Assembly (NCBI GenBank): GCA_965238305.1
Contig: CBDEHK010000001.1
Span: 2,294,001 to 2,358,000, forward strand
DNA length: 64,000 nt
Direction of reading: 5' to 3'
Source: CBDCGJ01 sp965238305
GTDB taxonomy: Bacteria; Pseudomonadota; Alphaproteobacteria; GCA-2731375
Shown: positions 26,730-35,504 of the stretch, one piece after another
How positions within the stretch are numbered: the first letter of the stretch is position 1
Layout of the letters: the number at the start of each line of letters is the position of its first letter
Made by a program: the position numbers and the translations under genes
Notes under the pieces: generated by a model
What the model saw: the letters and a program-made list of their open reading frames with translations, nothing else
Told to the model about the DNA's origin: nothing
Databases searched by the model: none

Positions 26730-27857
26730 ATGGATTTTTCGCTCAGCGAAGAGCAGCAGCTGATCAAGGATAGCGTCGACCGGTTTGTGCGCGAGGAATA
26801 TGAGCTCGAAAGCCGACGTAAATACATGGCGACTGACGATGGTTTCAGTCGCGAAAATTGGGCCAAAATGGCGGAACTTGGTTGGATGGGTGTTTCACTG
26901 CCGGAGGAATTTGGAGGCTTCGATGGTGGTCCTGTCGAAACTATGATCATCATGGAATCCTTCGGTACCGGTCTTGTTGTCGAACCGTTTTTCCCAACTG
27001 TGGTTTTGGGTGGTAACTTCCTGACCAAGGGTGCCAGCGATGAAATGAAGACCGAATTGCTGCCTAAACTGGCTGAAGGTGAAATGATGATGGCGTTCGC
27101 TTATGCGGAAAGCCAATCTCGCTACAATCTGGGCGATGTAGAGACGACGGCTGCAAAAGATGGCGAAGGATATGTCCTGAACGGTCATAAAGCGGTGGTC
27201 ATCAACGCCGCCAGCGCTGACAAGATCGTGGTAACGGCGCGCACCGGTGGTTCCTCCCGCGACCAGGACGGGATTACCGTGTTCCTGGTCGATGGTGATG
27301 CCGCTGGCTTGAGCCGACGTGACTATCCAACCGTTGATGGTTTGCAAGCATCCGAACTGACCTTTGAAAATGTAAAAGTTGGGGCGGAAGCGGTGTTGGG
27401 TGACGTCGATGGTGGCTTGCCACTGGTCGAAGAAGTAGCGGATCATGGCATCGCCGCCCTTTGTGCCGAAGCTGTCGGTTGTATGTCAATTCTGCTCGAT
27501 ACCACCAATGAATATCTCAAAACCCGAACTCAGTTCGGTGTACCGATTGGCAAGTTTCAGGTTCTGCAGCACCGGGCCGTCGATATGTTCATGGAAGTGG
27601 AACAATCCCGCTCGATGGCATATTTTGCCACGCTGAAACTGGATGAAGACGCCAGCGAACGCGCAAAAGCGGCTTCAGCAGCGAAAGTACAAATCGGTAA
27701 AGGCGGTCGTTATGTCGGACAACAAGCGGTCCAGCTGCATGGCGGCATGGGCATGACGGACGAGCTAAATGTTGGCCACTATTTCAAGCGTCTGACCATG
27801 ATCGAAGCGATGTTCGGCGATCAAGACCATCACTTGAAAAAATATGCCAGCCTGTAA
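26730..27857 (+). CDS. Acyl-CoA dehydrogenase, pimeloyl-CoA dehydrogenase small-subunit-like
   Basis: A 375-residue acyl-CoA dehydrogenase homologue. The N-terminal helix region (MDFSLSEEQQLIKDSVDRFV), FAYAESQSRYNLGDV in the middle domain, and the C-terminal helices ending in TMIEAMFGDQDHHL are diverged from canonical enzymes. The YEGTNE segment is missing and replaced by FKRLTMIEAMFGD. This matches the PimD-like small subunit of heteromeric acyl-CoA dehydrogenases, which pairs with a PimC-like partner, here the gene just upstream. The operon ends at a strong terminator 22 bases past the stop. Confidence 0.9.
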   Translation: MDFSLSEEQQLIKDSVDRFVREEYELESRRKYMATDDGFSRENWAKMAELGWMGVSLPEEFGGFDGGPVETMIIMESFGTGLVVEPFFPTVVLGGNFLTKGASDEMKTELLPKLAEGEMMMAFAYAESQSRYNLGDVETTAAKDGEGYVLNGHKAVVINAASADKIVVTARTGGSSRDQDGITVFLVDGDAAGLSRRDYPTVDGLQASELTFENVKVGAEAVLGDVDGGLPLVEEVADHGIAALCAEAVGCMSILLDTTNEYLKTRTQFGVPIGKFQVLQHRAVDMFMEVEQSRSMAYFATLKLDEDASERAKAASAAKVQIGKGGRYVGQQAVQLHGGMGMTDELNVGHYFKRLTMIEAMFGDQDHHLKKYASL

Positions 27858-27878
27858 AACTAGGTAAAACAAATAATG

Positions 27879-27911
27879 TCCCGGCGTCGGCCACGGCGTC
27901 GGGATTTTTTT
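27879..27911 (+). terminator. Rho-independent terminator of the acyl-CoA dehydrogenase operon
   Basis: TCCCGGCGTCG (27879-27889) pairs with CGGCGTCGGGA (27894-27904) in an 11-bp stem with two G-T pairs and a four-base loop. It is followed by seven T residues (27905-27911). Confidence 0.88.
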
Positions 27912-28014
27912 GTGTTCTGGCCTCATCAAATACCCCAAACTGTACCTATACACTCAGGAGGTAGAGGAGTACCCGAAAGGCCTGATTTTCTGCACAAAAT
28001 AGGGAGTGCGTAAG

Positions 28015-29133
28015 ATGCTGATCGGGGTACCTAAAGAAACCAAGAATCACGAATACCGCGTCGGCATGACGCCTACCAGCGTGCGGGAAGCGGTCATGCA
28101 TGGTCACCAGGTGATGGTCGAAACCAATGCCGGTGAAATCATCGGCCTGGATGATGATCTATACCGCAAAGCCGGGGCTGAAATCGCCGGCGGAGCAGCC
28201 GATATCTTCGCCAAAGCCGACATGATTGTGAAAGTGAAGGAACCGCTTGCGGCGGAACGCCAAATGCTGCGGGAAGGGCAGATCCTTTTCACTTATCTGC
28301 ATTTGGCACCGGATATGGACCAGACCAAGGATCTGATGGAGTCCGGCTCTATCGCGATTGCTTATGAAACGGTGACCGATGACCGTGGCGGTCTGCCGTC
28401 GTTGTCGCCGATGAGCGAAGTAGCGGGACGCATGTCGATCCAGGCCGGCGCCTATTGCATGGAACTTGAAAAGGGCGGCAATGGCGTCTTGTTGGGTGGG
28501 GTGCCGGGTGTGCCGGTTGCCAATGTCGTCGTCATCGGCGGCGGGGTTGTCGGCATCAATGCCGCCCGCATGGCAATGGGGATGGAAGCGCGCGTAACGG
28601 TGCTGGATCGAAGCCTCGATCGCCTGCGTGAGCTCGACGGTCTTTATGGGCATCAGCTCAATACGATTTATTCCACTGTCGATGCGGTTGAGAAATATGT
28701 TCTGGAAGCGGATTTAGTGATCGGTGCGGTTTTGGTGCCGGGCGCCACGGCACCGCGCCTGGTGACAGAAGAGATGGTGAAAGCGATGGGACGAGGTTCG
28801 GTCTTGGTCGACGTTGCCATCGATCAAGGCGGCTGTTTCGAGACCAGCCGACCGACCAGCCATGCGGAGCCCACTTTTATTGAACATGGCGTGGTGCATT
28901 ACTGCGTCACCAATATGCCCGGCGCGATGGCGCGAACCTCGACCTATGCACTGAACAATGCAACCTTGCCTTTCATTCTCAATATCGCCGACAAAGGCGC
29001 AACCCAAGCCATGCGCGACGATCATCATTTGCTCGAAGGTTTGAACGTCTATAAGGGTGACGTCACCTATAAGGCGGTCGCGGACAATCTGGAACTAGAT
29101 TATCGCCCGGCGGCGGAAGCGTTAGGAGCTTAG
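28015..29133 (+). CDS. ald: Alanine dehydrogenase
   Basis: Catalyses NAD+-dependent oxidative deamination of L-alanine to pyruvate and ammonia, or the reverse. From ATG 28015 the product is 372 residues, as expected. AGGGAG at 28001-28006 sets this start; a GTG at 28006 overlaps the ribosome site. Visible are the N-terminal MLIGVPKETKNHEYRVGMTP, the substrate Lys in VKVKEPL, the catalytic His in LFTYLHLAPD, the nucleotide loop VIGGGVVGINAA, and a VDVAIDQGGC stretch typical of Ald. The stop overlaps the convergent MaoC-like gene by four bases. Confidence 0.96.
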   Translation: MLIGVPKETKNHEYRVGMTPTSVREAVMHGHQVMVETNAGEIIGLDDDLYRKAGAEIAGGAADIFAKADMIVKVKEPLAAERQMLREGQILFTYLHLAPDMDQTKDLMESGSIAIAYETVTDDRGGLPSLSPMSEVAGRMSIQAGAYCMELEKGGNGVLLGGVPGVPVANVVVIGGGVVGINAARMAMGMEARVTVLDRSLDRLRELDGLYGHQLNTIYSTVDAVEKYVLEADLVIGAVLVPGATAPRLVTEEMVKAMGRGSVLVDVAIDQGGCFETSRPTSHAEPTFIEHGVVHYCVTNMPGAMARTSTYALNNATLPFILNIADKGATQAMRDDHHLLEGLNVYKGDVTYKAVADNLELDYRPAAEALGA

Positions 29134-29585
29134 TCCGGCCGCCCCGCCATAATGCGCAGCGGATTATAGCTGAGGACGGTCTCACCTTTCTGATTGACGA
29201 CCTTGTTGAAGGTGCGGACTTTGCCGCGACCTTTTGATGTTGCACTCAACTCAATCACTTCGCATTCCACATGAATGGTGTCGCCGACAAACGTCGGGCC
29301 TTTGATATCCAGTTCCATATTCAAAAATGCGAGCCCGGTATGCTGCATCGTTGCCTGCACCAGCAGACCTTCGGCGTAGGTATAGGCAAGCGCGCCAGGT
29401 ACCACCCGGCCGGCGATCCCGCCATGGGCTTCGAGATATTCAACATCCGTGAACAAGACCTCCAACATGCCGGTGCAGGTGATGAAATTGACCAAGTCTG
29501 CTTCGGTAATCGTCCGCCCAATGGTGCGGAACTTTTGTCCAACCGACAGGTCGTTCCAATAAAGTCCTAATCCGACATAGTCCAT
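29130..29585 (-). CDS. MaoC-like hotdog protein lacking the hydratase dyad
   Basis: A 151-residue MaoC-family hotdog-fold protein. The family's (R)-hydratases use Asp and His in a GDxNPxH loop. The aligned loop here reads TGMLEVLFTDVEY (residues 38-50), with Met40 and Phe45 at the Asp and His positions. The later GxxxHGM motif is GRVVPGAL. Family placement is therefore good but dehydratase activity is doubtful; thioesterase, another CoA chemistry or a non-catalytic role are options. It is the last gene of a minus-strand operon behind a CoA-transferase and an acyl-CoA dehydrogenase, and so probably acts on the same CoA thioester. Confidence 0.82.
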   Translation of the reverse strand: MDYVGLGLYWNDLSVGQKFRTIGRTITEADLVNFITCTGMLEVLFTDVEYLEAHGGIAGRVVPGALAYTYAEGLLVQATMQHTGLAFLNMELDIKGPTFVGDTIHVECEVIELSATSKGRGKVRTFNKVVNQKGETVLSYNPLRIMAGRPD

Positions 29586-29598
29586 TTCTCGTCTCCGT

Positions 29599-30801
29599 CT
29601 AGTCTTCCTGTTTCATAAGGGCGCCATTTTTGAATAGTGCCGCAATGGCTTCGTTTTCATAACCGAGTTCGCGCAGGATATTATCGCCGTCCTGACCGAT
29701 ACGAGGGGCTTGACGCTCAATGCCGCCAGGCGATTTGGAGAAGCTGACGGGCACCCCGGCCAGGACGATTTTGCCTTCCGTCGGGTGATCGAATTCGGGA
29801 AACATGCCGACCGCCGCCATGTGTGGATCGTTGAAAACTTCTTCCAAGGACTGCACCGGTGAAACAGGTATTTGTGCGTCTTGGCAAAGTTTCATCCATT
29901 CAGCGGTGGTTTTTGTTGCAATGGCATCGCTGAGTATTTGGTAGATTTCATGCACATGTTCATTGCGGCTCGTGTGATCGGTAAATCTGGCATCTCCGCG
30001 CAAATGTTCAAGGTCGGCGATTTCGAAGAATGCCGCCCATTGTTTGTCTGTATACGGCAGGGCTGCAATATAACCATCTTTTGATCGGTTTGGTCGTCGC
30101 AGCGGTGTGGTCAGCCGTTGATAACCAAATTCACCTAGGGGCGGGATAAAAGCTCGATCGTAAAGATGTTCTGTCATCAGGAAGGAAGCGAGGGTTTCAT
30201 ACATCGGCACTTCGACAAATTGTCCTTCGCCCGTTCGTTCTTTATGGACCAGCGCCATGGCAATGGCTTGCGAAACCATCAGGCCGGTAATTTTGTCGGC
30301 GATGACGCTGGGGGCAAAGCGTGGCTCCCCGGTCGGTCCGACAAACAGATCGGCCAGACCGGAGGCAGCCTGAATGAGATCGTCATAGGCCGGTAGGTCT
30401 TTTTTGGGACCTTTCTGAGAATACCCATAAGCGCCGCAGTATATAATGTCCGGTTTCAGTTGGGCGACGTCATCATAAGCAAAACCAAGTCGGGCGATGG
30501 CAGCGGGCCGCATATTATGGACCAGCACATCGGCGCTTTTGATCAGATCGCGCAAGACTTGCTTGGCGTCTTCATCCTTCAAATTAAGTGCGATTGATCT
30601 TTTGTTGCGATTTGCATTTAAGAATGCGCCACCCATGCCGGTTGAGCGGCTTTTGCCAAGGTAGCGGGTTGAATCGCCTTTTGGCGGTGCCTCAACCTTG
30701 ATCACGTCCGCGCCCATGTCGCCCAGCAATTGCGTCGCATAGGGTCCCAATAACACCGTGGTGATATCGATAACCCGGATACCGGCAAGGGGACCACTCA
30801 T
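29599..30801 (-). CDS. CaiB/BaiF family III CoA-transferase
   Basis: A 400-residue class III CoA-transferase, which moves CoA between carboxylic acids by way of an aspartyl-CoA mixed anhydride. Family marks are PLAGIRVIDITTVLLGPYAT at the start, GADVIKVEAPPKGD, and NKRSIALNLKD. The catalytic Asp is the one in PSVIADKITGL, followed by KERTGEGQFVEV. It likely activates the acid that is then oxidised by the acyl-CoA dehydrogenase encoded 10 bases upstream on the same strand. The MaoC-like gene starts 13 bases downstream. The three genes form a compact catabolic operon whose substrate is not evident. Confidence 0.92.
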   Translation of the reverse strand: MSGPLAGIRVIDITTVLLGPYATQLLGDMGADVIKVEAPPKGDSTRYLGKSRSTGMGGAFLNANRNKRSIALNLKDEDAKQVLRDLIKSADVLVHNMRPAAIARLGFAYDDVAQLKPDIIYCGAYGYSQKGPKKDLPAYDDLIQAASGLADLFVGPTGEPRFAPSVIADKITGLMVSQAIAMALVHKERTGEGQFVEVPMYETLASFLMTEHLYDRAFIPPLGEFGYQRLTTPLRRPNRSKDGYIAALPYTDKQWAAFFEIADLEHLRGDARFTDHTSRNEHVHEIYQILSDAIATKTTAEWMKLCQDAQIPVSPVQSLEEVFNDPHMAAVGMFPEFDHPTEGKIVLAGVPVSFSKSPGGIERQAPRIGQDGDNILRELGYENEAIAALFKNGALMKQED

Positions 30802-30811
30802 GAGCTGCGCC

Positions 30812-31978
30812 TTAGTATGATTTCGGTAGGCCTAGGACACGTTCAGAAATGAAATTCAGGATCATTTCCCGGCTCACTGGTGCGATCCGGGCGATGAAGA
30901 TTTCCCGCATATAACGTTCGACGTGATATTCCTTGGCATAGCCCATGCCGCCATGGGTCATCACGGCGCGTTCGCAGGCGGTGAAGCCGGCTTCCGCCGC
31001 CAGATATTTCGCGGCATTGGCTTCCGCCCCGCAAGGCTGATCGGCGTCATAAAGTGCTGCCGCTTTGAAGGCCATCAAATTGGCCGCTTCCAAATTGGCC
31101 CAGCTGTCGGCGAGGGGATGCTGGATCGCCTGGTTCTGGCCGATTGGACGACCAAATACTTCGCGTTCATTGGCATAATTGGTGGCGCGTTCAAGCGCTT
31201 TGCGACCGACGCCAACCGCTTCCGCCGCGATCAAAATGCGTTCTGGATTAAGGCCGTGTAACAGATATTCGAACCCTTTTCCTTCTTCACCGATCAGATC
31301 TTCCGCCGGTACTTCCAAATCGTCAATGAATAGCGCGTTGGTATCAACGGGCTTGCGACCCATTTTGTCGATTTCGCGAATTTCGACATTGTCTCGGTTC
31401 AGGTCGGTGTAAAAAAGTGAGATACCGTCGGTCCGTTTCTTTACATCTTCTTTCGCAGTTGTTCGCGCTAATAGCATGATTTTATGAGCGTTTTGCGCCG
31501 TACTGATAAAGACCTTGCGACCATTGACAATGTATTTGTCGCCATCGCGAACCGCTTTGGTCTGTATGCTGGAGGTATCGAGGCCCGAATTCGGCTCCGT
31601 CACGCCGAAACAACTGCGCTCCTTACCAGCGATCAGCGGCGGCAACCAGCGCTGCTTCTGCGCTTCTGAACCAAAAACCGCAATCGGATTAGGGCCAAAG
31701 ATGTTGATATGGATCGACGAGGCGGCGGAGAAAGCACCACCGCTTTCCGCCACTGTCTGCATCATGATCGCCGCTTCTGTTACGCCCAGACCGGAGCCGC
31801 CATATTCTGTCGGCATGGCAATCCCGAGCCAACCGCCATCGGCCATGTCCTGAATGAAGTCATCCGGCATGCCACCTGCTTTTTCTTTCTTTAACCAATA
31901 ATCATCGTCATATTTCTCGCAAAGCTTTTTCATGGCATCGCGAATGGCTAACTGGTCGTCGGTAAAGTCGAAATCCAT
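30812..31978 (-). CDS. Acyl-CoA dehydrogenase family protein
   Basis: A 388-residue acyl-CoA dehydrogenase; the flavin segment is CFGVTEPNSGLDTSSIQTKA and the active-site helix region MTHGGMGYAKEYHVERYMRE. Where most enzymes have EGTSEIQ, this protein has IARIAPVSREMILNFI, so the usual Glu is absent. It is the first gene of the three-gene minus-strand operon with CaiB-type CoA-transferase and MaoC-like protein. It is divergent from hspQ across 187 bases that must hold both promoters. Confidence 0.9.
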   Translation of the reverse strand: MDFDFTDDQLAIRDAMKKLCEKYDDDYWLKKEKAGGMPDDFIQDMADGGWLGIAMPTEYGGSGLGVTEAAIMMQTVAESGGAFSAASSIHINIFGPNPIAVFGSEAQKQRWLPPLIAGKERSCFGVTEPNSGLDTSSIQTKAVRDGDKYIVNGRKVFISTAQNAHKIMLLARTTAKEDVKKRTDGISLFYTDLNRDNVEIREIDKMGRKPVDTNALFIDDLEVPAEDLIGEEGKGFEYLLHGLNPERILIAAEAVGVGRKALERATNYANEREVFGRPIGQNQAIQHPLADSWANLEAANLMAFKAAALYDADQPCGAEANAAKYLAAEAGFTACERAVMTHGGMGYAKEYHVERYMREIFIARIAPVSREMILNFISERVLGLPKSY

Positions 31979-32165
31979 CTACAAAACATCCCGGATATAT
32001 TGGTGAATTCATGTCTGGGCGGACTTTACTTGATAGCGAGGGGACGGCACAAGACCGTTGAATAATTTGCGTTTTCGCCTCAGAATATCGAACCACTATC
32101 GTTTCGCGACAACTGATGGTAAGTTCCGCAAAATTCAGGATTGATTTGTTGGAGTACAGCCTAGT

Positions 32166-32495
32166 ATGCAAATAAGAGATGCGAAATTTCAGATCGGACA
32201 AGTGGTTTGCCACCGCATCTTCCCGTTTCGCGGCGTTATTTTTGATGTTGATCCGGAATTTAACAATACTGAAGAATGGTGGCTCGCCATTCCCGAAGAC
32301 GTGCGGCCGAAAAAAGAACAACCTTATTACCATCTGTTGGCAGAAAACGAACAGACGACCTATGTCGCTTACGTCTCGGAACAGAATTTACTGCCCGACG
32401 AGACTGGCAAACCGGTCGGTCATCCCGAAGTCGCGCACATGTTCTCCGACCTCAATGACGGCATCTACACCATGCGTGAGCAGCGCCCGAACTGA
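32166..32495 (+). CDS. hspQ: Heat shock protein HspQ
   Basis: A 109-residue member of the HspQ/YccV (hemimethylated-DNA-binding) family. Conserved features are KFQIGQVVCHRIFPFRGVIF at the start, EEWW, QPYYHLLAE, TTYVAYVSEQNL and HPEVAHMF. In enterobacteria it binds DnaA and is a specificity enhancer of Lon protease. Its role in alphaproteobacteria is not established. It is a single gene between two minus-strand genes and converges with the CoA-transferase gene seven bases away. Confidence 0.93.
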   Translation: MQIRDAKFQIGQVVCHRIFPFRGVIFDVDPEFNNTEEWWLAIPEDVRPKKEQPYYHLLAENEQTTYVAYVSEQNLLPDETGKPVGHPEVAHMFSDLNDGIYTMREQRPN

Positions 32496-32501
32496 TTCAA
32501 A

Positions 32502-33782
32502 CTAAGACGCCATCTGGCGGCGGATATCGGTCCAGGCATTGGCCAGATCGTTGCGGGCGTCCGGTGCGGCGATGGCGATAAGAGCTTCGGCGCGGCCATC
32601 GATATCCAGGTTTTTCAGGCGGGCGGCGCCGTATTCGGTGACGACATAGTCGACGTCAGCGCGCAGACCACTAACTGTCGCGCCAGCGGCCAGTTGCGGA
32701 ACGATCTTCGATTTGTTCAGTTTTCCTGCTGTCGCCGTCAGCGCCAGGACGGAGCGGCCGTTTTTTCCCATTCGGGCGGAGCGTATGAAATCGACCAGAC
32801 CACCGCTACCGCTGACCTGTCGGCCATTGATCATTTCCGCGTTTGCTTGTCCGGTTAGGTCGATCTCCAACACTGAGTTGATGGAGACAAAATTATCAAT
32901 TTGAGAAACAATACGCGGATCATGGGTGTAACTTGCGGGTCGGAAATGTAGATCGTCACGGCTACCGCACCAGTTATAAAGTTCAGCGCCACCGACCGCG
33001 ACACCACCCACCATAATCCCCTGATCGATGGATTTCCTGGCCCCAGTAATGATGCCATCTTTCGCCAGTGCCATCACTTCGTCCGAGATCATGCCGCTAT
33101 GAACACCCAGGTCTTTTTTGTCGAATAGTTTGCGTAAAATAGCTGCCGGCAGTTTACCGATACCGATTTGAAAACAAGCGCCATCATCGATCAAGTCGGC
33201 GACCCGCTGGCCAATGTCAGCCACCTGCGCCGGGATCTCGCCGGTTTTCATCTCGACCAGTGGCCGGTCGGTTTCGACCGCATAGGCAATATCACTAAAT
33301 GCGATTTTTGGACTGTTTGGGACGGCCGGCATTTGCTGATTAATTTCGGCGATGACCATTTTTGTTCGATCAAGTATGGCTGGGATAAAATCAACCGAGA
33401 TGCCGAGATTGCACATCCCGGCCTTATCCGGTGGGCTGACCTGAATGAGGGCGGCGTCATAAGGTCCCTGATTTACCATCAGCTCCGTTGTGCCGCTATA
33501 ATGCAAGGGCGCAAAATGGACTTGCCCCAACCCGAAGCTGCGTGAAATATCGCCATAAACGAAAGTTGTCGTCAGTTCTGCGGTCGAATGAAAGCCAGCC
33601 GGATTAACCTCGTTCACACTCGGCACCAGGACAGCGACAAAATGAACGCCGGCAGCATAGTCGGGTTTGGCTGCAATCGCGTCGGTCAAGACCGTCGGTT
33701 CGCCTGAGGCACCTTGCAGGAAAATTTTCATACCAGGGCGCAGGAGCGAAGGAACTTGGTCTGCCGGGATAATTTTGGTCAT
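32502..33782 (-). CDS. Acetyl-CoA hydrolase/transferase family protein
   Basis: A 426-residue family I CoA-transferase of the acetyl-CoA hydrolase/4-hydroxybutyrate CoA-transferase type. The N-terminal half carries GMKIFLQGASGEP. The C-terminal half has IGIGKLPAAIL, LGVHSGMISD, the glycine-rich QVSGSGGLVDFIRSARM, and YGAARLKNLDI with the region of the active-site Glu. It transfers CoA from acetyl-CoA to another acid or hydrolyses it. The ATG at 33782 leads directly into a normal N-terminus. It is divergent from soxB by 168 bases. A link to the sarcosine oxidase operon is possible but not required. Confidence 0.9.
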   Translation of the reverse strand: MTKIIPADQVPSLLRPGMKIFLQGASGEPTVLTDAIAAKPDYAAGVHFVAVLVPSVNEVNPAGFHSTAELTTTFVYGDISRSFGLGQVHFAPLHYSGTTELMVNQGPYDAALIQVSPPDKAGMCNLGISVDFIPAILDRTKMVIAEINQQMPAVPNSPKIAFSDIAYAVETDRPLVEMKTGEIPAQVADIGQRVADLIDDGACFQIGIGKLPAAILRKLFDKKDLGVHSGMISDEVMALAKDGIITGARKSIDQGIMVGGVAVGGAELYNWCGSRDDLHFRPASYTHDPRIVSQIDNFVSINSVLEIDLTGQANAEMINGRQVSGSGGLVDFIRSARMGKNGRSVLALTATAGKLNKSKIVPQLAAGATVSGLRADVDYVVTEYGAARLKNLDIDGRAEALIAIAAPDARNDLANAWTDIRRQMAS

Positions 33783-33950
33783 ATTCTCGCCATTTATTAC
33801 TGTCCGGCTGTTCTTTTAGGCGATATTTGCCAGAAGTCAAAGTGTGGTGCTGCTGGTTGTCGCATTTCTTGCATTGGCAGTCGTAAACGGTTGGAATACA
33901 ACCACGCCGGCCGCTATAACTAGCCTTCTGGCAGACACCAATATGAGAAT

Positions 33951-35210
33951 ATGCCGATCATGACGAAATATTCGATCTTCACGCTTCTTCGGAACGCATT
34001 CACCTATCATGAAGACTGGCAGGCGGCTTGGCGTAGCCCGGAACTGAAAGCGGAATATGACGTATTGATCGTCGGGGGTGGTGGCCACGGTCTCGCAACC
34101 GCCTATTATTTGGCCAAAGAACATGGTTTGAAAAATATCGCGGTTCTGGAAAAAGGCTGGATTGGCGGCGGTAACACCGGCAGAAATACCACCATTGTAC
34201 GCTCAAACTATCTCTACGACGAAAGCGCTGGGATTTATGAACATGCGCTAAAGCTGTGGGAAGGGTTGAGCCAGGATTTGAATTTCAACGTCATGTTCTC
34301 GCAACGCGGCGTTATGAACCTGGCACATGACGCAAGCGAAGTCAGAGACTTGCGCCGCCGGGTCTATGCCAACCAATTAAACGGCGTCGATGCGGAATGG
34401 CTGACAACGGAGCAGGTAAAAGCATTCTGCCCGATACTAAATTGTGATCCCAGAGCTCGTTATCCGGTGTTGGGTGCGACTCTGCAGCGCCGTGGCGGCA
34501 CCGCCCGCCATGACGCCGTCGCTTGGGGGTACGCCCGCGCCGCCGACGCTCTGGGTGTCGATATCATTCAGAACTGCGAAGTTGCCGGCTTCCAAATTGA
34601 CAACGGCAAAATAGCTGGAGTTGAAACCAACCGCGGGGCGATTAAAGCGAAAAAGATCGGCGTTGTTGCCGCCGGGCATTCTTCCGTGTTGGCAAATATG
34701 GCCGGTCTGCGCTTGCCATTAGAAAGTCATCCCTTGCAAGCATTGGTGTCGGAGCCGATCAAACCGGTGATGCCGACGGTGGTGATGTCGAATGCCGTGC
34801 ATGCGTATATGAGCCAGTCGGACAAGGGTGAGTTGGTCATCGGCGCCGGTATCGATCTTTATACGTCTTATGCTCAGCGCGGTAGTTTTCCTGTGGTCGA
34901 AGAAACCGTCCGTGCCATTGTTGAGCTGTTTCCGATCACTAGTCGGTTGAAGATGTTGCGCCAATGGGGTGGAATCGTTGATGTTTGTCCGGATGCCAGT
35001 CCGATCATTTCCAAAACATCTGTGGACGGGCTTTATTTCAATTGCGGTTGGGGCACCGGAGGATTTAAAGCGACACCTGGATCTGGGCATGTCTTCGCTC
35101 ACACAATAGCGAAGGACGAACCTCATAAACTGAATGCCGCCTTCACGCTCGATCGTTTCAATTCCGGTGCGCTGGTAGCCGAACATGGCGCTGCGGCTGT
35201 GGCACATTAG
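33951..35210 (+). CDS. soxB: Sarcosine oxidase subunit beta
   Basis: The flavoprotein subunit of heterotetrameric sarcosine oxidase, which demethylates sarcosine to glycine and passes the one-carbon unit to tetrahydrofolate. Length is 419 residues. It has the family N-terminus KYSIFTLLRNAFTYHEDW, the FAD loop VGGGGHGLATAYYLA, the GGGNTGRNTTIVRSNY segment, and a C-terminal GWGTGGFKATPGSG. ATG 33951 is used. ATG 33960 is an equally plausible start and gives the more usual MTKYS opening. It is first in the soxBDAG operon. Confidence 0.96.
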   Translation: MPIMTKYSIFTLLRNAFTYHEDWQAAWRSPELKAEYDVLIVGGGGHGLATAYYLAKEHGLKNIAVLEKGWIGGGNTGRNTTIVRSNYLYDESAGIYEHALKLWEGLSQDLNFNVMFSQRGVMNLAHDASEVRDLRRRVYANQLNGVDAEWLTTEQVKAFCPILNCDPRARYPVLGATLQRRGGTARHDAVAWGYARAADALGVDIIQNCEVAGFQIDNGKIAGVETNRGAIKAKKIGVVAAGHSSVLANMAGLRLPLESHPLQALVSEPIKPVMPTVVMSNAVHAYMSQSDKGELVIGAGIDLYTSYAQRGSFPVVEETVRAIVELFPITSRLKMLRQWGGIVDVCPDASPIISKTSVDGLYFNCGWGTGGFKATPGSGHVFAHTIAKDEPHKLNAAFTLDRFNSGALVAEHGAAAVAH

Positions 35211-35222
35211 GAGGCGATCAGG

Positions 35223-35504
35223 TTGTTTATTATCTCCTGCCCCTGGTGCGGCGAACGACAAGAACATGAGTTCCATTGCGGTGGTGAAGCCCATATCGCG
35301 CGGCCCTTGGAAACGGAGAAGCTCAGCGATGAAGAATGGGGCGATTATGTCTTCATGCGCACCAACCCGAAGGGTCTGCATTTCGAGCGCTGGTGCCATG
35401 AACATGGTTGTCGACGCTGGTTCAACATCGCCCGCGATACAGTTACTCATGAAATCAAGGCAATCTATCTAATGGGTGAAGAGAAGCCGGAGATTGCGGA
35501 ATGA
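35223..35504 (+). CDS. soxD: Sarcosine oxidase subunit delta
   Basis: The small zinc-binding subunit of heterotetrameric sarcosine oxidase, 93 residues. Zinc ligands are visible in SCPWCGERQEHEFHCGGEAH and the fold signature in HFERWCHEHGCRRWFNIARD. The start is TTG 35223, chosen because AGGAGG (35210-35215) overlaps the soxB stop seven bases upstream and the conserved N-terminus MFIISCPWCG begins there. The end overlaps soxA by four bases (ATGA). Confidence 0.95.
   Translation: MFIISCPWCGERQEHEFHCGGEAHIARPLETEKLSDEEWGDYVFMRTNPKGLHFERWCHEHGCRRWFNIARDTVTHEIKAIYLMGEEKPEIAE

Noticed and set aside
25445..27028. 527-codon minus-strand frame opposite two acyl-CoA dehydrogenases
   Set aside because: The sequence is Phe/His/Arg-rich and lacks domains; the plus-strand genes are complete and conserved, so this is a codon-bias shadow.
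34719..35450. 243-codon minus-strand frame opposite soxB and soxD
   Set aside because: It spans two well-supported genes on the other strand and shows no domain.
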